Part shown: positions 12,139 to 23,208 of the stretch, in pieces | How positions within the stretch are numbered: position 1 is the stretch's first letter | Layout of the letters: each line of letters begins with the position of its first letter | Origin: Takakia lepidozioides | Taxonomy: Eukaryota; Streptophyta; Takakiopsida; Takakiales; Takakiaceae | Assembly: GCA_030704615.1 (NCBI GenBank) | Contig: CM060733.1 | Location: forward strand, 2,170,001-2,234,000 | DNA length: 64,000 bases | Direction of reading: 5' to 3' | Program-made: the position numbers and the translations under genes | The notes under the pieces: generated by a model | Seen by the model: the letters and a program-made list of their open reading frames with translations, nothing else | Databases searched by the model: none | Told to the model about the DNA's origin: nothing

Positions 12139-12649
12139 TGTGATGGACTAGTGACTGCCATAGTGGGCAGCCTAGTGATTAGTGACAGCCTAGTGACTAG
12201 TGATAGCCTAGTGGTTGGACTAGTGGCTCGACTAGTGGTATACTAGTATATGGTGTGCACATGTGTTGTGTGGTTTTGGACAACGACGTAGTTGTGTATC
12301 GATATGTATGCGCACGACAGCTGTCAAGTTATTTCACCACTAGTGTGAAACTAGCTAAAATAGCTAGCTTTTATATATTGACATTTGGGATTGGCCCAAG
12401 CGTCAATCCAGGGATCAAGGCAGATTTAGGCCCTGGAGTGGTTATCTTCACGGCAAGCGCGGGAGGCTCATCTTTCTCGAGTTGAGCCTCACCGCGCCTA
12501 GCTATGGCGCCATAGTGTGGATTTCCTATGGCGTGGGGTGCACTTGGCTTGACTTGTATTTGAGTGATGAGTTTATATATGCATGAGTTTATGCTTCAGC
12601 TTTGTGAGCTCGCATGAGCTTGTGCTTGTATTCTTCTTCTTTCTCCGAT
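12139..12649 (+). repeat. LTR copy 1 of the Gypsy element
   Basis: It begins TGTGATGGACTAGTGACTGC right after a purine-rich tract, so it is read as the 3' LTR start. It is dense in CTAGTG/AGCCTAGTG words between 12,140 and 12,250. The same sequence starts again 511 bases later. Confidence 0.6.
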
Positions 12650-12822
12650 TGTGGTGGACTAGTAACTGCCATAGTGGGCAGCCTAGTGACTGACTAGTGA
12701 CAGCCTAGTGGTTGGACTAGTGGCTGGACTAGTGGTATACTAGTATGTGGTGTGCACATGTGTTGTGTGGTTTTGGACAACGATGTAGTTGTGTAGCTAT
12801 ATGTATGCGCACGACAAGGGTC
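12650..12822 (+). repeat. LTR copy 2, truncated, in tandem
   Basis: It starts TGTGGTGGACTAGTAACTGC and matches copy 1 through GTATGCGCACGACA (12,816), then diverges. It lacks a 14-base internal stretch present in copy 1. Two LTR starts directly in tandem with no internal region suggest recombination or a tandem insertion followed by truncation. Confidence 0.65.
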
Positions 12823-13428
12823 CCAAATTTGGCAAATGCTAAAAAAAATGGAGAGGATTGGAGCGGCCAATGGGGAGGGAGGACACGGGTGTTGAAATGG
12901 GTGATATCTGAGGCCACTTCTAGAGGCTTGCATACAAGCATATATGTGAGGCAGTGGGTCCTTCTTCTACTTCTAGAGTTTTTTGGAGAAGTAGGATGAG
13001 GTGGTGGGGATGGGCGGTGGGTTGTTGGTGCCGCTCCCCCGTTCCCTCGCTCCCCCGTGTTCGTGCTCCCCTGTTACTGCTCTGGCGACACGGGGGAGCA
13101 TAGTAATAGGCGTAAACACAGGGGAGCAATAACAAGGGAACAAGGGAATGACGCAGCAGGAACAAAGGAGCAAAGGCTAAGGAACATGGAGGGGAGCGCC
13201 TGAGGAAAGGGCATGAAGCACAATGGAAGCTCGACTGGACAGGGGTGGGGATTTGACTGCGGGCCCACGTGGGGCCTCTCCGGCTAACTCAGGTGATCGT
13301 ACCGGCAAGGCTCGCACGTGCGCATTCAACTCCCATCCTATGTCTAGTGCAAACCGTTCTACCCTAGTGATTGTAATTATTTTTCATTAATATTTTTAAT
13401 ACATTAGATTCTTGGGTTATTTTATTTA
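12823..13428. other. Spacer, no gene seen
   Basis: It contains GGGGAGC/GCTCCCC words in both orientations at 13,030-13,130 (short inverted repeats) and no recognisable coding sequence. Confidence 0.5.
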
Positions 13429-15300
13429 TTAAAATAAACTGGGTTTTGTTTGATAACCGGATACTGAACCGTCGGAGGCCATCATGACGTAAACTTCATT
13501 TGTCCATAACCGCATGATGTGGTTGGGCTTCACCCCTTCGCGCAACATTTGCTCATAGGTCTCCAAAGCATTCCTACCACACCCATGCTTGGTAAATCCT
13601 GCCAACATTACATTCCACGTGATCAAAGATCATTGAGGCATTCTGTTGAAAACTTCGTGAGCATGCATGCATGATGCTCCTGCACTTAACATACATGTTT
13701 GACATGAGTGCTGAGTAGAAAAACATTTGGCATGAATCCACTTTGGATAATGTGACAGTGCAGCTGCTTCCATGCTATCCACGCCTCTGCACAAATCATG
13801 CATACATCCTTGCCGTGCTGCTAGCAGCCAACAAATAACAGCCTAGATTTGTTCTAGGAAACACCCAACTCACCTTATCACCTTACCACACTAGTTCCAC
13901 AAACGTGATGTGGTTGGGCTTCACCATTTCGCACATCATTTGCTCATAGGTGTCCAAAGTCTCTATCCCGCGCCCTTGCTGTGCATATCCTGCAATCATC
14001 GCACTCCACGACACCACATCTTGTTCAGCCATAGTGTCGAACACTCCTGTTGCATCCTCAATGCACCCACATTTTTGCATACATGTCCATCAGGGTATTG
14101 TTCAAAATGACATTTTGTACATTTCCAGCCCTGACGATGTCGCCATGGACCTCTTTGCCCTTTTCCAGAGCTGCCAGGGTTGTGTTCAGAATGACATTTG
14201 GTACAATTCCAGCTTTGATGATGTCACCATGCACCTCTTTGCCCTTTTCCAGGGCTTTCAGGCTTGCACAAGCATTGCAAGTGCACACAAACGTGATGTG
14301 GTCGGGCTTCACCCCTTCGCACATCATTTGCTCATACGTCTCCAAAGCCTCCATCCCGCTCCCCTGCTGTGCATTCCCTGCGAGCATCGCACTCCACGAT
14401 ACCACATTTCGTTCAGCCATATTGTTGACAACTCCCTTTGCATCCCCGATGCCCCCTTATTTGGCATATATGTCCACCAGGGCAGTGTTCAGGATCTTAT
14501 CTGGTACGATTCCAGCTCTGATGATGCCGCCATGCACCTCTTTGCCCTTTTCCAGGGCTGCCAGGCTTGCAAACGTCATGTGGTCGGGCTTCATCCCTTC
14601 ACACATCATTTGCTCATACGTCTCCAAAGCCTCCATCCCGCGCCCCTACTGTGCATACCCTGCAAGCATCGCACTCCACGACACCACATTTCGTTCAGCC
14701 ATATTGTTGAACACTCCTTTTGCATCCTCGATGCTCCCACATTTGGCATACATGTCCACCAGGGCAGTGTTCAGGATCACATCTGGTACGATTCCAGCTC
14801 TGACGATGTCACCATGCACCTCTTTGCCCTTTTCCAAGGCTGCCAGGCTTGCACACGCACACAAACGTGATGTGGTCGGGCTTCACCCCTTCCCCCATCA
14901 TTTGCTCATAGGTTTCCAAAGCATTCCTACCACACCCATGCTTGGTAAATCCTTCTAACATTATATTCCACGTGATCAAAGATCGTTGAGGCATTTTGTT
15001 GAACACTTGGTGAGCATCCATGATGCTCCCGCACTTAACATACATGTTGACAAGGGTGTTGAGGAGAAAAACATTTGGCGTGAATCCACTTTGGATAATG
15101 TGAGCTGAAATGCCTCCTTGGTTTAAAGTCTGTAGAGCCTCTGTTAATCTGCCTGCCTCACAAAGCATCTTCACATGCCCATAAGTGCCAGAAGAGGCAT
15201 TGTGGACTCCCTCTCTTGATCCGCTTCCAGAAGCTGTGGTCACGGTTGAGGTGCCTGGTTTTATCAACTGTGCCGCTGCAGCTGCTGCCTTTAGTTGACC
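13429..15300 (-). pseudogene. PPR (PLS-class) pseudogene
   Basis: Successive minus frames (15,267-14,809, 14,864-14,646, 14,420-14,058, 14,080-13,883, 13,626-13,429) each carry PPR repeats. Examples are LVNMYVKCGSIMDAHQVFNK, ALVDMYAKCGSIEDAKGVF and MAERNVVSWSAMLAGYAQ. The alternation of P, L and S type repeats is typical of plant organelle RNA-editing factors. Repeats at 14,100-14,300, 14,480-14,600 and 14,760-14,860 are near-identical duplicates of each other at nucleotide level, so the array grew by internal duplication. Stops and frameshifts separate the pieces, and no E/DYW domain is seen. It cannot make a full protein. Confidence 0.85.
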
Positions 15301-15599
15301 ATCTACCCATGCAGGTTTCTTGTGGCTATTGATCCACAGGGAATCATAGGTAATCTTGTGCTTGAAATCTGGCCCTCTTGGAAGAATCTGTACCCACTCT
15401 CTATCCCTGCTCCTTCAGCTATCCATGCATCTGCACAAATCATGCGGCCGCCGAGATCGCACGTCCCCAACAGCACAATCTGGCGCTTCAAAATGGTGAG
15501 TCTCACCAAGTTTCGTCCCACTCCCGCGCTATCTTCCGGCCGTTTGGTATGTGGCATTCTCCCCTGCTAGCTACCACTCAGCCTCACACGTTATGACGA

Positions 15600-18500
15600 G
15601 TGGCGGGGCAGGCGGCGGGGCCCATGGTCACCTGAGCTTGCCGCCATTTCTATAATATGGATATGGTGGGTTATGGGGGATTGCTGCTGGGGCTCTTGCA
15701 AGCCCATGCTCTATCTACTTTGCCTGCCTCACCATACGCCTCACTAACATACTAATAGAGTGGCAGTTTAGTGAGCCATTGTTGGGCATGCTCTTAGAGA
15801 GAACTCTAGATTATGACTTTATAATGTGCAGTAGAGTTGGATGCAACACTTAGGCATTTCAAACTCACTAGCTCATCCTGATCAGCTACAATTGTAAGTA
15901 TACTACCGTAGCATCTAAAGATTTGCAGCAGGTTTGACAGAAGCTATATTTGCATATAATGACCAAAATTTGCAACACCACAATCACATCTTCAAAGCTC
16001 GATTGCATTTCTAATTAGTAACCAACTCACATGTCTATATACTCTATATCAAAAAAATTCCAAATACAACTCGGCTAATATGTATGTATTCTTCAAGCAT
16101 AACAAAAACATATATCGACCTATAGTCATTTCCCTCACATTGCCCTCTTCAAGCGAGGTAATCCTCGTTCAAGCATCCTAAAGAGATTGGCACAGGAGAG
16201 GTGCCTAGCCGAATAGCCCTATGATGAATGACAATTGACCATTTAATGAGCAAGTGTAGAGGGGGCGCTATAGCTCCCATTCATTGCCAAAAGAAACAGC
16301 CATGATGTACCAAGTAGCTAGTTGGGAATGGCTCATCCTTGTGAATATTAGAATCTACCTTCATTCGAGATTCGGTAGCATATGCGCAAGCTCATACCAC
16401 AGTGAGCATAGGATATACCCAAAATTCCAAGAATATTCTTAGAAGATACTCAGACGAAACAAAAATGTGCTCACGCCGTAAAAATGCAAACCTTTTCGAA
16501 ATGTCACGTGAGTACAAGCCACACAATTGGAGCTTAGGAGATTGCCAATTCCTTAAACCATGTCTAGTGATTAATTGTTGGGTTTTTTATCATGTGATGT
16601 TGTTGCTCGTAATAGTCCATAATAAGCGAAAGTAGTCAAAGTTCATTAAATTGTTTCGCCCATGAAACTGTTGGATAATGACCTTCTCTAATAATCCGTA
16701 AAATTTCATTCGCGAAATAAATCAACCCGACGTCAAGTGACACTTGGTCAACGAGGATGTCATCCAGTCTTCCTTAAGGTAATTCTGGAAAATCTAGATT
16801 GTTGATTTATTTCGTTGGCGAAACCCATGGTGTGCTTTATCATTAAATTGTTGAATTAACTATTTGATGATTTATATGTATTAGTTTGTGTTTGTATTTG
16901 TGACTTTCTTTTCCCTACTATGCTGCACAATACCAATTTGTTAATATATGGAACTTGGAACTTGTGAATATACAATACTAAAGAGAGCGCGTGTGTGTGT
17001 AAGCACTAAGAACCCTATGTCTCTCTTTCATATTTCTATTTCCCTGGGAACATGGGTACCCTATTGCCATTTTTGGTGCTTATGCCTCCATTTTCCTGCG
17101 ATCACATGAGTTGTGCTCACTTTCTACCAAACCCCTTTCATCCATAATAAACTTGAAGATTTATCCATTTATTTTTCATAAGTTGTTCAATAAATGAGAT
17201 TGTCACCCAAAGATGGTAAGAAAACAAAGAGAAAAGAGCACAATCAATTGACAACCTGTCAACGAGCGTATGGAGGAGGTTGGATAACATGCCAGCAAAC
17301 AAACATATCCCACTTTGTAGGAATATCAAAGAGTATATGCATGAGAAATGAAAATAAATTAACATTAGAAAATTACGAAACTATTGTCAAGTTGTCCTTT
17401 TTTTTTTTTAAACAAAAAAAAAGTTGTCATGCTCATGTGAGCATAGTTATACGCTAACGTCTTTCATGAGATATCCATCCAGATTAAAACTTTCGCTAGC
17501 AAAATGTTGTCGTTATGATATTATAATAGTACTAAAAGTATTATTTAGATGCCAAATATTTTCTTTATGGTAATTTTAAGGGTTTTGACTTTTTTCCATT
17601 CCATTATTCCAAATAATTTTCTTATGTGCTTAAGAGATATTCATAAACCATGTACCGGACCTCTTAACAGACCAATATCCTATTTCTGTCTATGCCTTGT
17701 ATTTCTGTTTGCAAACATTTTGCGCCCCTATAATCGTGGATTGTGCTCATGTTGTACCAAAGTACCAAGTACCAAACCCCATTGGGAGAGATACCCTCAA
17801 GCGTGAGGAGACAGAGCTAAAACAAAGCTAATGAGCATTTATCCAAAATTTAGAGAAATTGCTCAAAATCCTGAAAAGTCATTGACACAAAACTAACATG
17901 AAAAGCCCAAAATGGGCCTGGTGCGCTTAAGGGTTCGTCTGTGTAGATTCAGTACACAACCGGAAGGTCATCCTTACAGGAGCTGGGGCCAATGGGGCAT
18001 GCTAACTAACCTGCCGGTTCTCACGGTCTCATGCGACATTCCATTGTGGTGGCTATAGTAAATAGTGGCCATCCTTCAACAATGCTTTCTCAATTGAGGT
18101 TATTTTGACCCTTCAAAAACTCCAGTTCAGGTTAATCTAGGTCATACTAATCTATTTGGGATCATGATAGTTAATTTTAACATGGCCAACTTTATGTGAC
18201 AGCACGCTGCCACCGCATGCTTGGGCCCACGCTCTGGGAACAGGTTACTTACTATGAGAACTTGTTACTCACTCCTAGAGCAGGATATCTGTTCCGGGAA
18301 CTGATTATGTATGTCAGGAACGGTTCTAATATTGTAGTCGTACTTTGCTTTGGAATAATTAAATATCCACTGGCTACAGAGTTTTCATCCATAATTTATT
18401 TTTTATTTGGAGACATTTGGCGGCTTCATCCATGAAAAAACAGGAGATTTGTGACAGAATATTCCATTTTATTTTTTGAGGTCGAAATCTGGGGAAAATT

Positions 18501-18642
18501 CGCAAATAAAAAAAACTCTTAATCATATATATGTTCTTTCAATTTTTGGGAAGGAAACCTCAGCAAGCAAGTGATATTGGTTGTTTTCAAAACTTAAGAT
18601 TTTAAACTGTATGGTATTTCAGTAAGGGGAAGTCCAAATTGA
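15600..18642. other. Intergenic, no gene seen
   Basis: AT-rich DNA with short frames only. No domain, RNA gene or clear repeat was recognised. Confidence 0.5.
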
Positions 18643-18894
18643 AGTTTTTTTTTTCCTTTTTTTTTCTTTTCACGGAACAGGGGGGTGTGGCCCTGTTTTA
18701 CTTTATTGAAAAAGGGAAAGATACAAGCATAGCATCATGAGGAAAAAATAACCTCAATATCAAAGTGCCATAGAGGCTGATGTAGGAAGCCACTGCTTCG
18801 TAACCAAAAGACAGCAGTCTGCAGAGAAAGAGTCTGATAAGGTCTGGTAATGAGAGAAGAGAAGATAAAGCTTAGACTCAAGAGTCATGTCCAT

Positions 18895-21800
18895 CTAAGA
18901 AAAGGTGTCAAAGGACCGTTGCACAATCGATTTGCCCTTCCTAACTGATTTTCTATGCCTCCAATTGACCTCCTGGTCCTCCCGATCCAGCAGGGTATGC
19001 ATCGCACTAAGCGAACTGCCAGCCTGATGGGATGGTGTCACTCCAGAGAACTCGGGAATCAGATTGCCTGGTGCAGATTTTGCCCCCTTTGCCCCAGGAG
19101 TTGTCAAACTCATCGAGAAGTTGAGTCCTTCTTCTCGGGCCACATCTGCATAGAGCTTCCCCAATAACCCGCCAAGCCTTCCTAGCATCAGACATTAAAT
19201 CTGAGTGAACCATAAACAATATAGCCCTAGCGTTGCTCCATTTGTTAGCAAAAACAAAACCACATCTGGCTTTCCAGATATTCCATAGCGTCTGAGCTCT
19301 GAGGGAAGCCCATACCGGGCAAGGTGACCACAATGCATCCTCTTGAAAATTAAGAAGTAACACTGAGGTATCATCCCGAGGGAGAGGGTTCCAAAAGGAG
19401 TAGAAATTCCGGACCATACGCCAAGAAGCACGGGCGGCGTGACAGTACAGTAGGCAATGCTCCATGGTTTCAGGCACGTTCATGTTGCAGAGCTTACAAA
19501 CTAAGCTAGCATCAGAAACAGAGTAAGAGACTGGGAGAATTCTGTTAACCATCTTCCATAGAAAGCCCGAGAGCTTTGCAGCCCGGTCTTTCCTCCAAAT
19601 ATCCTTCCAAATGCACTTCCAAGATTTGGGATCCACTGGGATATGGAAGTTTAGTAAAGAGTACCATTTCTTGACCATGTAAGAGAAGAAAGGCGAGTGC
19701 TTCTTATCTTGCCAAATCCATTCACCAGGGTCGAACTGTAGCAAGGTTAGCGGAGCCAACAAAAACCAGAGGAAGTGAGAGCTTTGGTGGCAGCCATTGG
19801 CCGCTGAGGGGCTGATCATGCCAATGTTCATACAAATGACTTTGATGGCGTAGATGGCAACTTCCTCACAATGAGAAATTTCAGGAGAGTGTAAAAAACC
19901 AGAAGGGTGGACTTTAAACAACCAGCCCCGAAGAGAAGAGCCATCCCGTGACATAGCAAAGAAAGTTTTTTTGGGAATGATACCCTCCAAACCCCACCAT
20001 GTGTTGAGGGCCTTCCTGTTCCTGGGATGGGAGGTCAGAGAAACCCAACGGTCAGGGAAATCAGCAGTCACCATCCCCCAACCAGCAGCAGCCTGCCTGC
20101 TGGTCATATCAGAGGTGACAAGCTCTCTAGGCAAAAGAGTACCATTGTTCCAAAGGTGAGTAAAGTGAGAAACCCCCGCGGCTTCCCAAAATGCCCAGAG
20201 AGGTGAACACTTAATGAGAGCTTCAAAATCTCTATTGTACTTTCCAAAGAGGGGTTGTCTGAGGGCCTCCTCAGTCGTCATGGGCTGAAGCTGAGCAAGA
20301 GAGATACAGCAGTCCAGGCCCTCCATATGGATTTCCACGCACTGGAACCAGATAGAGGTTTGGCATTCGAGTTTCCATGACCTTGCACCACCCAACGTGC
20401 CGAGGGTGGCCAAATAGAGTGAGGGTTAGGCTTTGCATTTAAGAGATGTTGCCTAACTAGAATACTCCATGGGGCAGATCCGGGGTATCCACTTGGCAAG
20501 TAGAGCACAGATCTGATAACCAGGGTCAATAACTCCAAGGCCCCCATCTTTTTTCTTTTGTGTTATTTGCTTCCAACTCACCAAAGCTCTTCTATTCTGC
20601 GAAGGGCTGGAGGCTCCCCAAATGAAATTGCGAACTAGGCTCTTAATCTGTTTGATTACAGCTTTGCCCTGTGACCAGACTGAGGAAGAAAACCAGCAAG
20701 AAGCCAAGAGGACCTGGTTGGCTACCAGAGCCCTGCCAGCGATGGAGAGATGCATCGAGCTCCAGTGAGACAGGCTTCATTTGAGGTTGGAAAGGAACCT
20801 TTCTGATCTCTTAGTATCATCCAGATCATGACCTATGAGGTGACCCAAAAGCACATGAGCACTCTCGTCTTGAAGCCATGAGAGGACCGTTGCTTTCCCC
20901 CCAATCATGGCAGTGGGCAGCTGAGCCAGGCTGCTTAATCCTTGAAAGAATACCTTTTGACTTGGGCCAATTAACTTTAAGTCCCGACGCCTCACAAAAA
21001 CAGTCGAGGGCTGAAAGCATTCTGTCCACATTAGACTGAGAGCTATTATCAAGCAAAAGGACCGTATCATCAGCATACATGGAGGATTTAATGTTGTCCT
21101 TGGGGTCAAGGGACTGGGGGTTTTTGAGGCCCCTAATATCATGCCTGAATCGCAGCAGGTGATTGAGCCCATCCATAGCCAGAAGAAAAAGAAAAGGAGA
21201 GAGGGAGCACCCTTGACTGACAGATCTGAACGGGGGAAGGAGCTCGATAGAGCTCCATTGATGATGACTTTGCTAGAAGCAAACTGAAGAAGGATGCGGA
21301 TCCAAGTGAGGAAGTTTCCATGGATTCCAATTTTTTCGATGATTGCGAGGAGGTAAGTCCTGTCAATGTTGTCAAAGGCTTTTTCAAAATCTAGCATCAG
21401 TAGAGCTAGCGGCTGATTGGTCTCATAGGCAGCGTCCAACGCTTCGTTAACCAACAACACATTATCTAGGATCATCCTATCCTTGAGAAAGCCAGTTTGC
21501 TGAGGGCAAATTAATTTACCTAGCAGGGGCTGCAGTCTGAAAGCTGGGCCTTTGCTACAATCTTATAAACTGCATTAAGAAGAGTGATAGGCCTGTAATT
21601 TGAGATGGAGCTCCTTTCTCCTTTCTTGAAAATAGTTATAACTCCTTGAGCAAGCTGAGAGCTCATGACTCATTTTTTAAGAATATCATCTGTAAGAGCA
21701 ACGAAATCATCACAACATTCCAACCAGATTGCTTTGAAAAGTTCCACAGGGAGACCATCTAGTCCTGGGGATTTGAAAGAAGCCAGGGAGGACATAGCCT

Positions 21801-23208
21801 CCTTGAGTTCCTTTGCAGAGAAAGGCTCCGAGAGAGCAGTCAGGTCTTCCTGAGAGACAAGGTTTGGAATAATAGCTAGGATCTCGGATAAGGATGATGT
21901 ACAGAGAGGAGAAGGTTCTCTTTTACTGAAGAGGGAAGTAAAATGGGTGGCTGCCATAGGAGCTAGATCCTTTGGCTTTGAGAAGAAAGCTCCTGAATCA
22001 TTCTTGAGAGAAGAAATAGCCTATCGTTGCTTGGCTTTCAGGAAAAAGTATCGAGTCATCTTTTCGCCCTTTAAAGACCAATTGATGCCTGCCTTACGCC
22101 TAAGGTTGTCCTCTTTGGCTTTGAGCATGTCCGCTAGATTCTTTTTGGACAGGGAATAGGATTCCCAAGTTTGGGGGGTTGCAAAGTTAAACTCAATCAT
22201 CTTTTGGCATTGAGACAAACACTTGAGGAGTGCTTTTTCTTTACGCAATCTATCCATGGCAAAGGATCTGGAAAGTGACTGAGCCAGCTTGCGCACCGCC
22301 TCCAACTCTTGAGAAATCTAAGGGTAGGGGAGGTGAAGGAGTTCCCCGCACTCTTCCAAGAGATTTTAAGAGACTCCAGATAAGAAAGAACAGCCAGAAT
22401 GGAAGGATTAAGCTTGAAAAAGCCCCTTCCCTTTAGCATGAAAATCAGGAAGTGCTAGATCCATAGCTACACAAGCATGATCAAAACCGGGAAGGATAGG
22501 GCTCTGAAGTTGAAGCGAGGCCCATATGAGCGGTGTGGGGGTGCAGTAAAAACGGTCGAGTCTGGCCATGCACAGATCAGGGGGCTTTCTGTTGTTGGTC
22601 CACGTAAAATGCAAACCCGTACGGGGCTGATCTAAAACGTCTGATAATCCAGCAACAAGACAAAGCGAATCCCAAGAGTCCATTTCATCTGCAGATAAAG
22701 CAAGAGAGGTCGCAGCCAAACGATTGCTCACGCGTTGCACCATATTCATATCACCCCCCAAAATCCAGTGTGTAACATCAGGGAAGGCAAGGATTTTCAG
22801 CTTTAAAAATGACCAAAACTCTATCCTATCAGAGGTACCATTTGGCACGTAAACATTGATGAAAGCGCAACCTTGAAAAGGAGAAGAGGATGTGGTGAAA
22901 GCCACCTGGACGCGCCCTTGCATCCAAGTTTCTACACTAGAGAAGAAAGGAAGCAGTCCGGGGAAAATGAGAATCGAAGTTCCTCTTCTAGATTGGGAGA
23001 TAGTAGGGTTCCACCAGGCAGCAGAAGCAGGCCAGAATGTAGAGCCTAGATTTTGGATTTTAGTAGAGTCAAGCTTATGTTCCTGGAGAAATATAACAAC
23101 ACTGCCATTTGTAAAACTGGAAGCCCAAAGCTTGAGACGACGTCTTTTTGGCATGGAGGCTTCCGACCTAATGCCCCGAATGTTCCATGAGTACAGGGAA
23201 CAATTCAT
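18895..23208 (-). pseudogene. LINE ORF2 (APE endonuclease, reverse transcriptase, zf-RVT)
   Basis: The start at 23,208 is followed by an intact APE-type endonuclease to 22,408, with YSWNIRG, LQEHK, LGGDMNM, LDRFY and a DH near the end. Reverse-transcriptase pieces follow: FKSPGLDGLPVELFK (about 21,780), LMLDFEKAFD (about 21,385), then YADDTVLLLD (catalytic, about 21,075) in another frame. The thumb/connector follows in 20,755-20,453, and zf-RVT (CKLC..EHCLLYC) in 20,413-19,007. The protein nicks target DNA and copies the RNA in place. Frame changes at about 22,410, 22,020-21,957, 21,180 and 20,760-20,410 disable it. Length and domain order match plant L1 ORF2. Confidence 0.9.

Larger units (their letters stand above)
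8940..12822 (+). mobile_element. Degenerate Ty3/Gypsy element with DNMT and PHD domains
   Basis: A single plus-strand element with several domains in order. First is a cytosine-5 methyltransferase segment (8,942-9,931), then the end of an RNase H region with the ADGLSRNP-type signature (about 10,140-10,180). Next come the integrase HHCC finger and core (10,522-11,372), a linker domain, and a PHD zinc finger (11,567-11,878). The 3' LTR starts at about 12,139 after an AGGAGGGCG purine run. The element is 5'-truncated in the methyltransferase, and most of the reverse transcriptase is missing between 9,931 and 10,050. Several stops and frameshifts make it inactive. The domain order follows Ty3/Gypsy pol (RT-RNase H-integrase), with the methyltransferase and PHD finger as extra cargo. 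Confidence 0.8.

Noticed and set aside
13950-14958. Two long plus-strand open frames of about 300 residues
   Set aside because: They are antisense shadows of the duplicated PPR repeats; the minus strand carries the recognisable protein.
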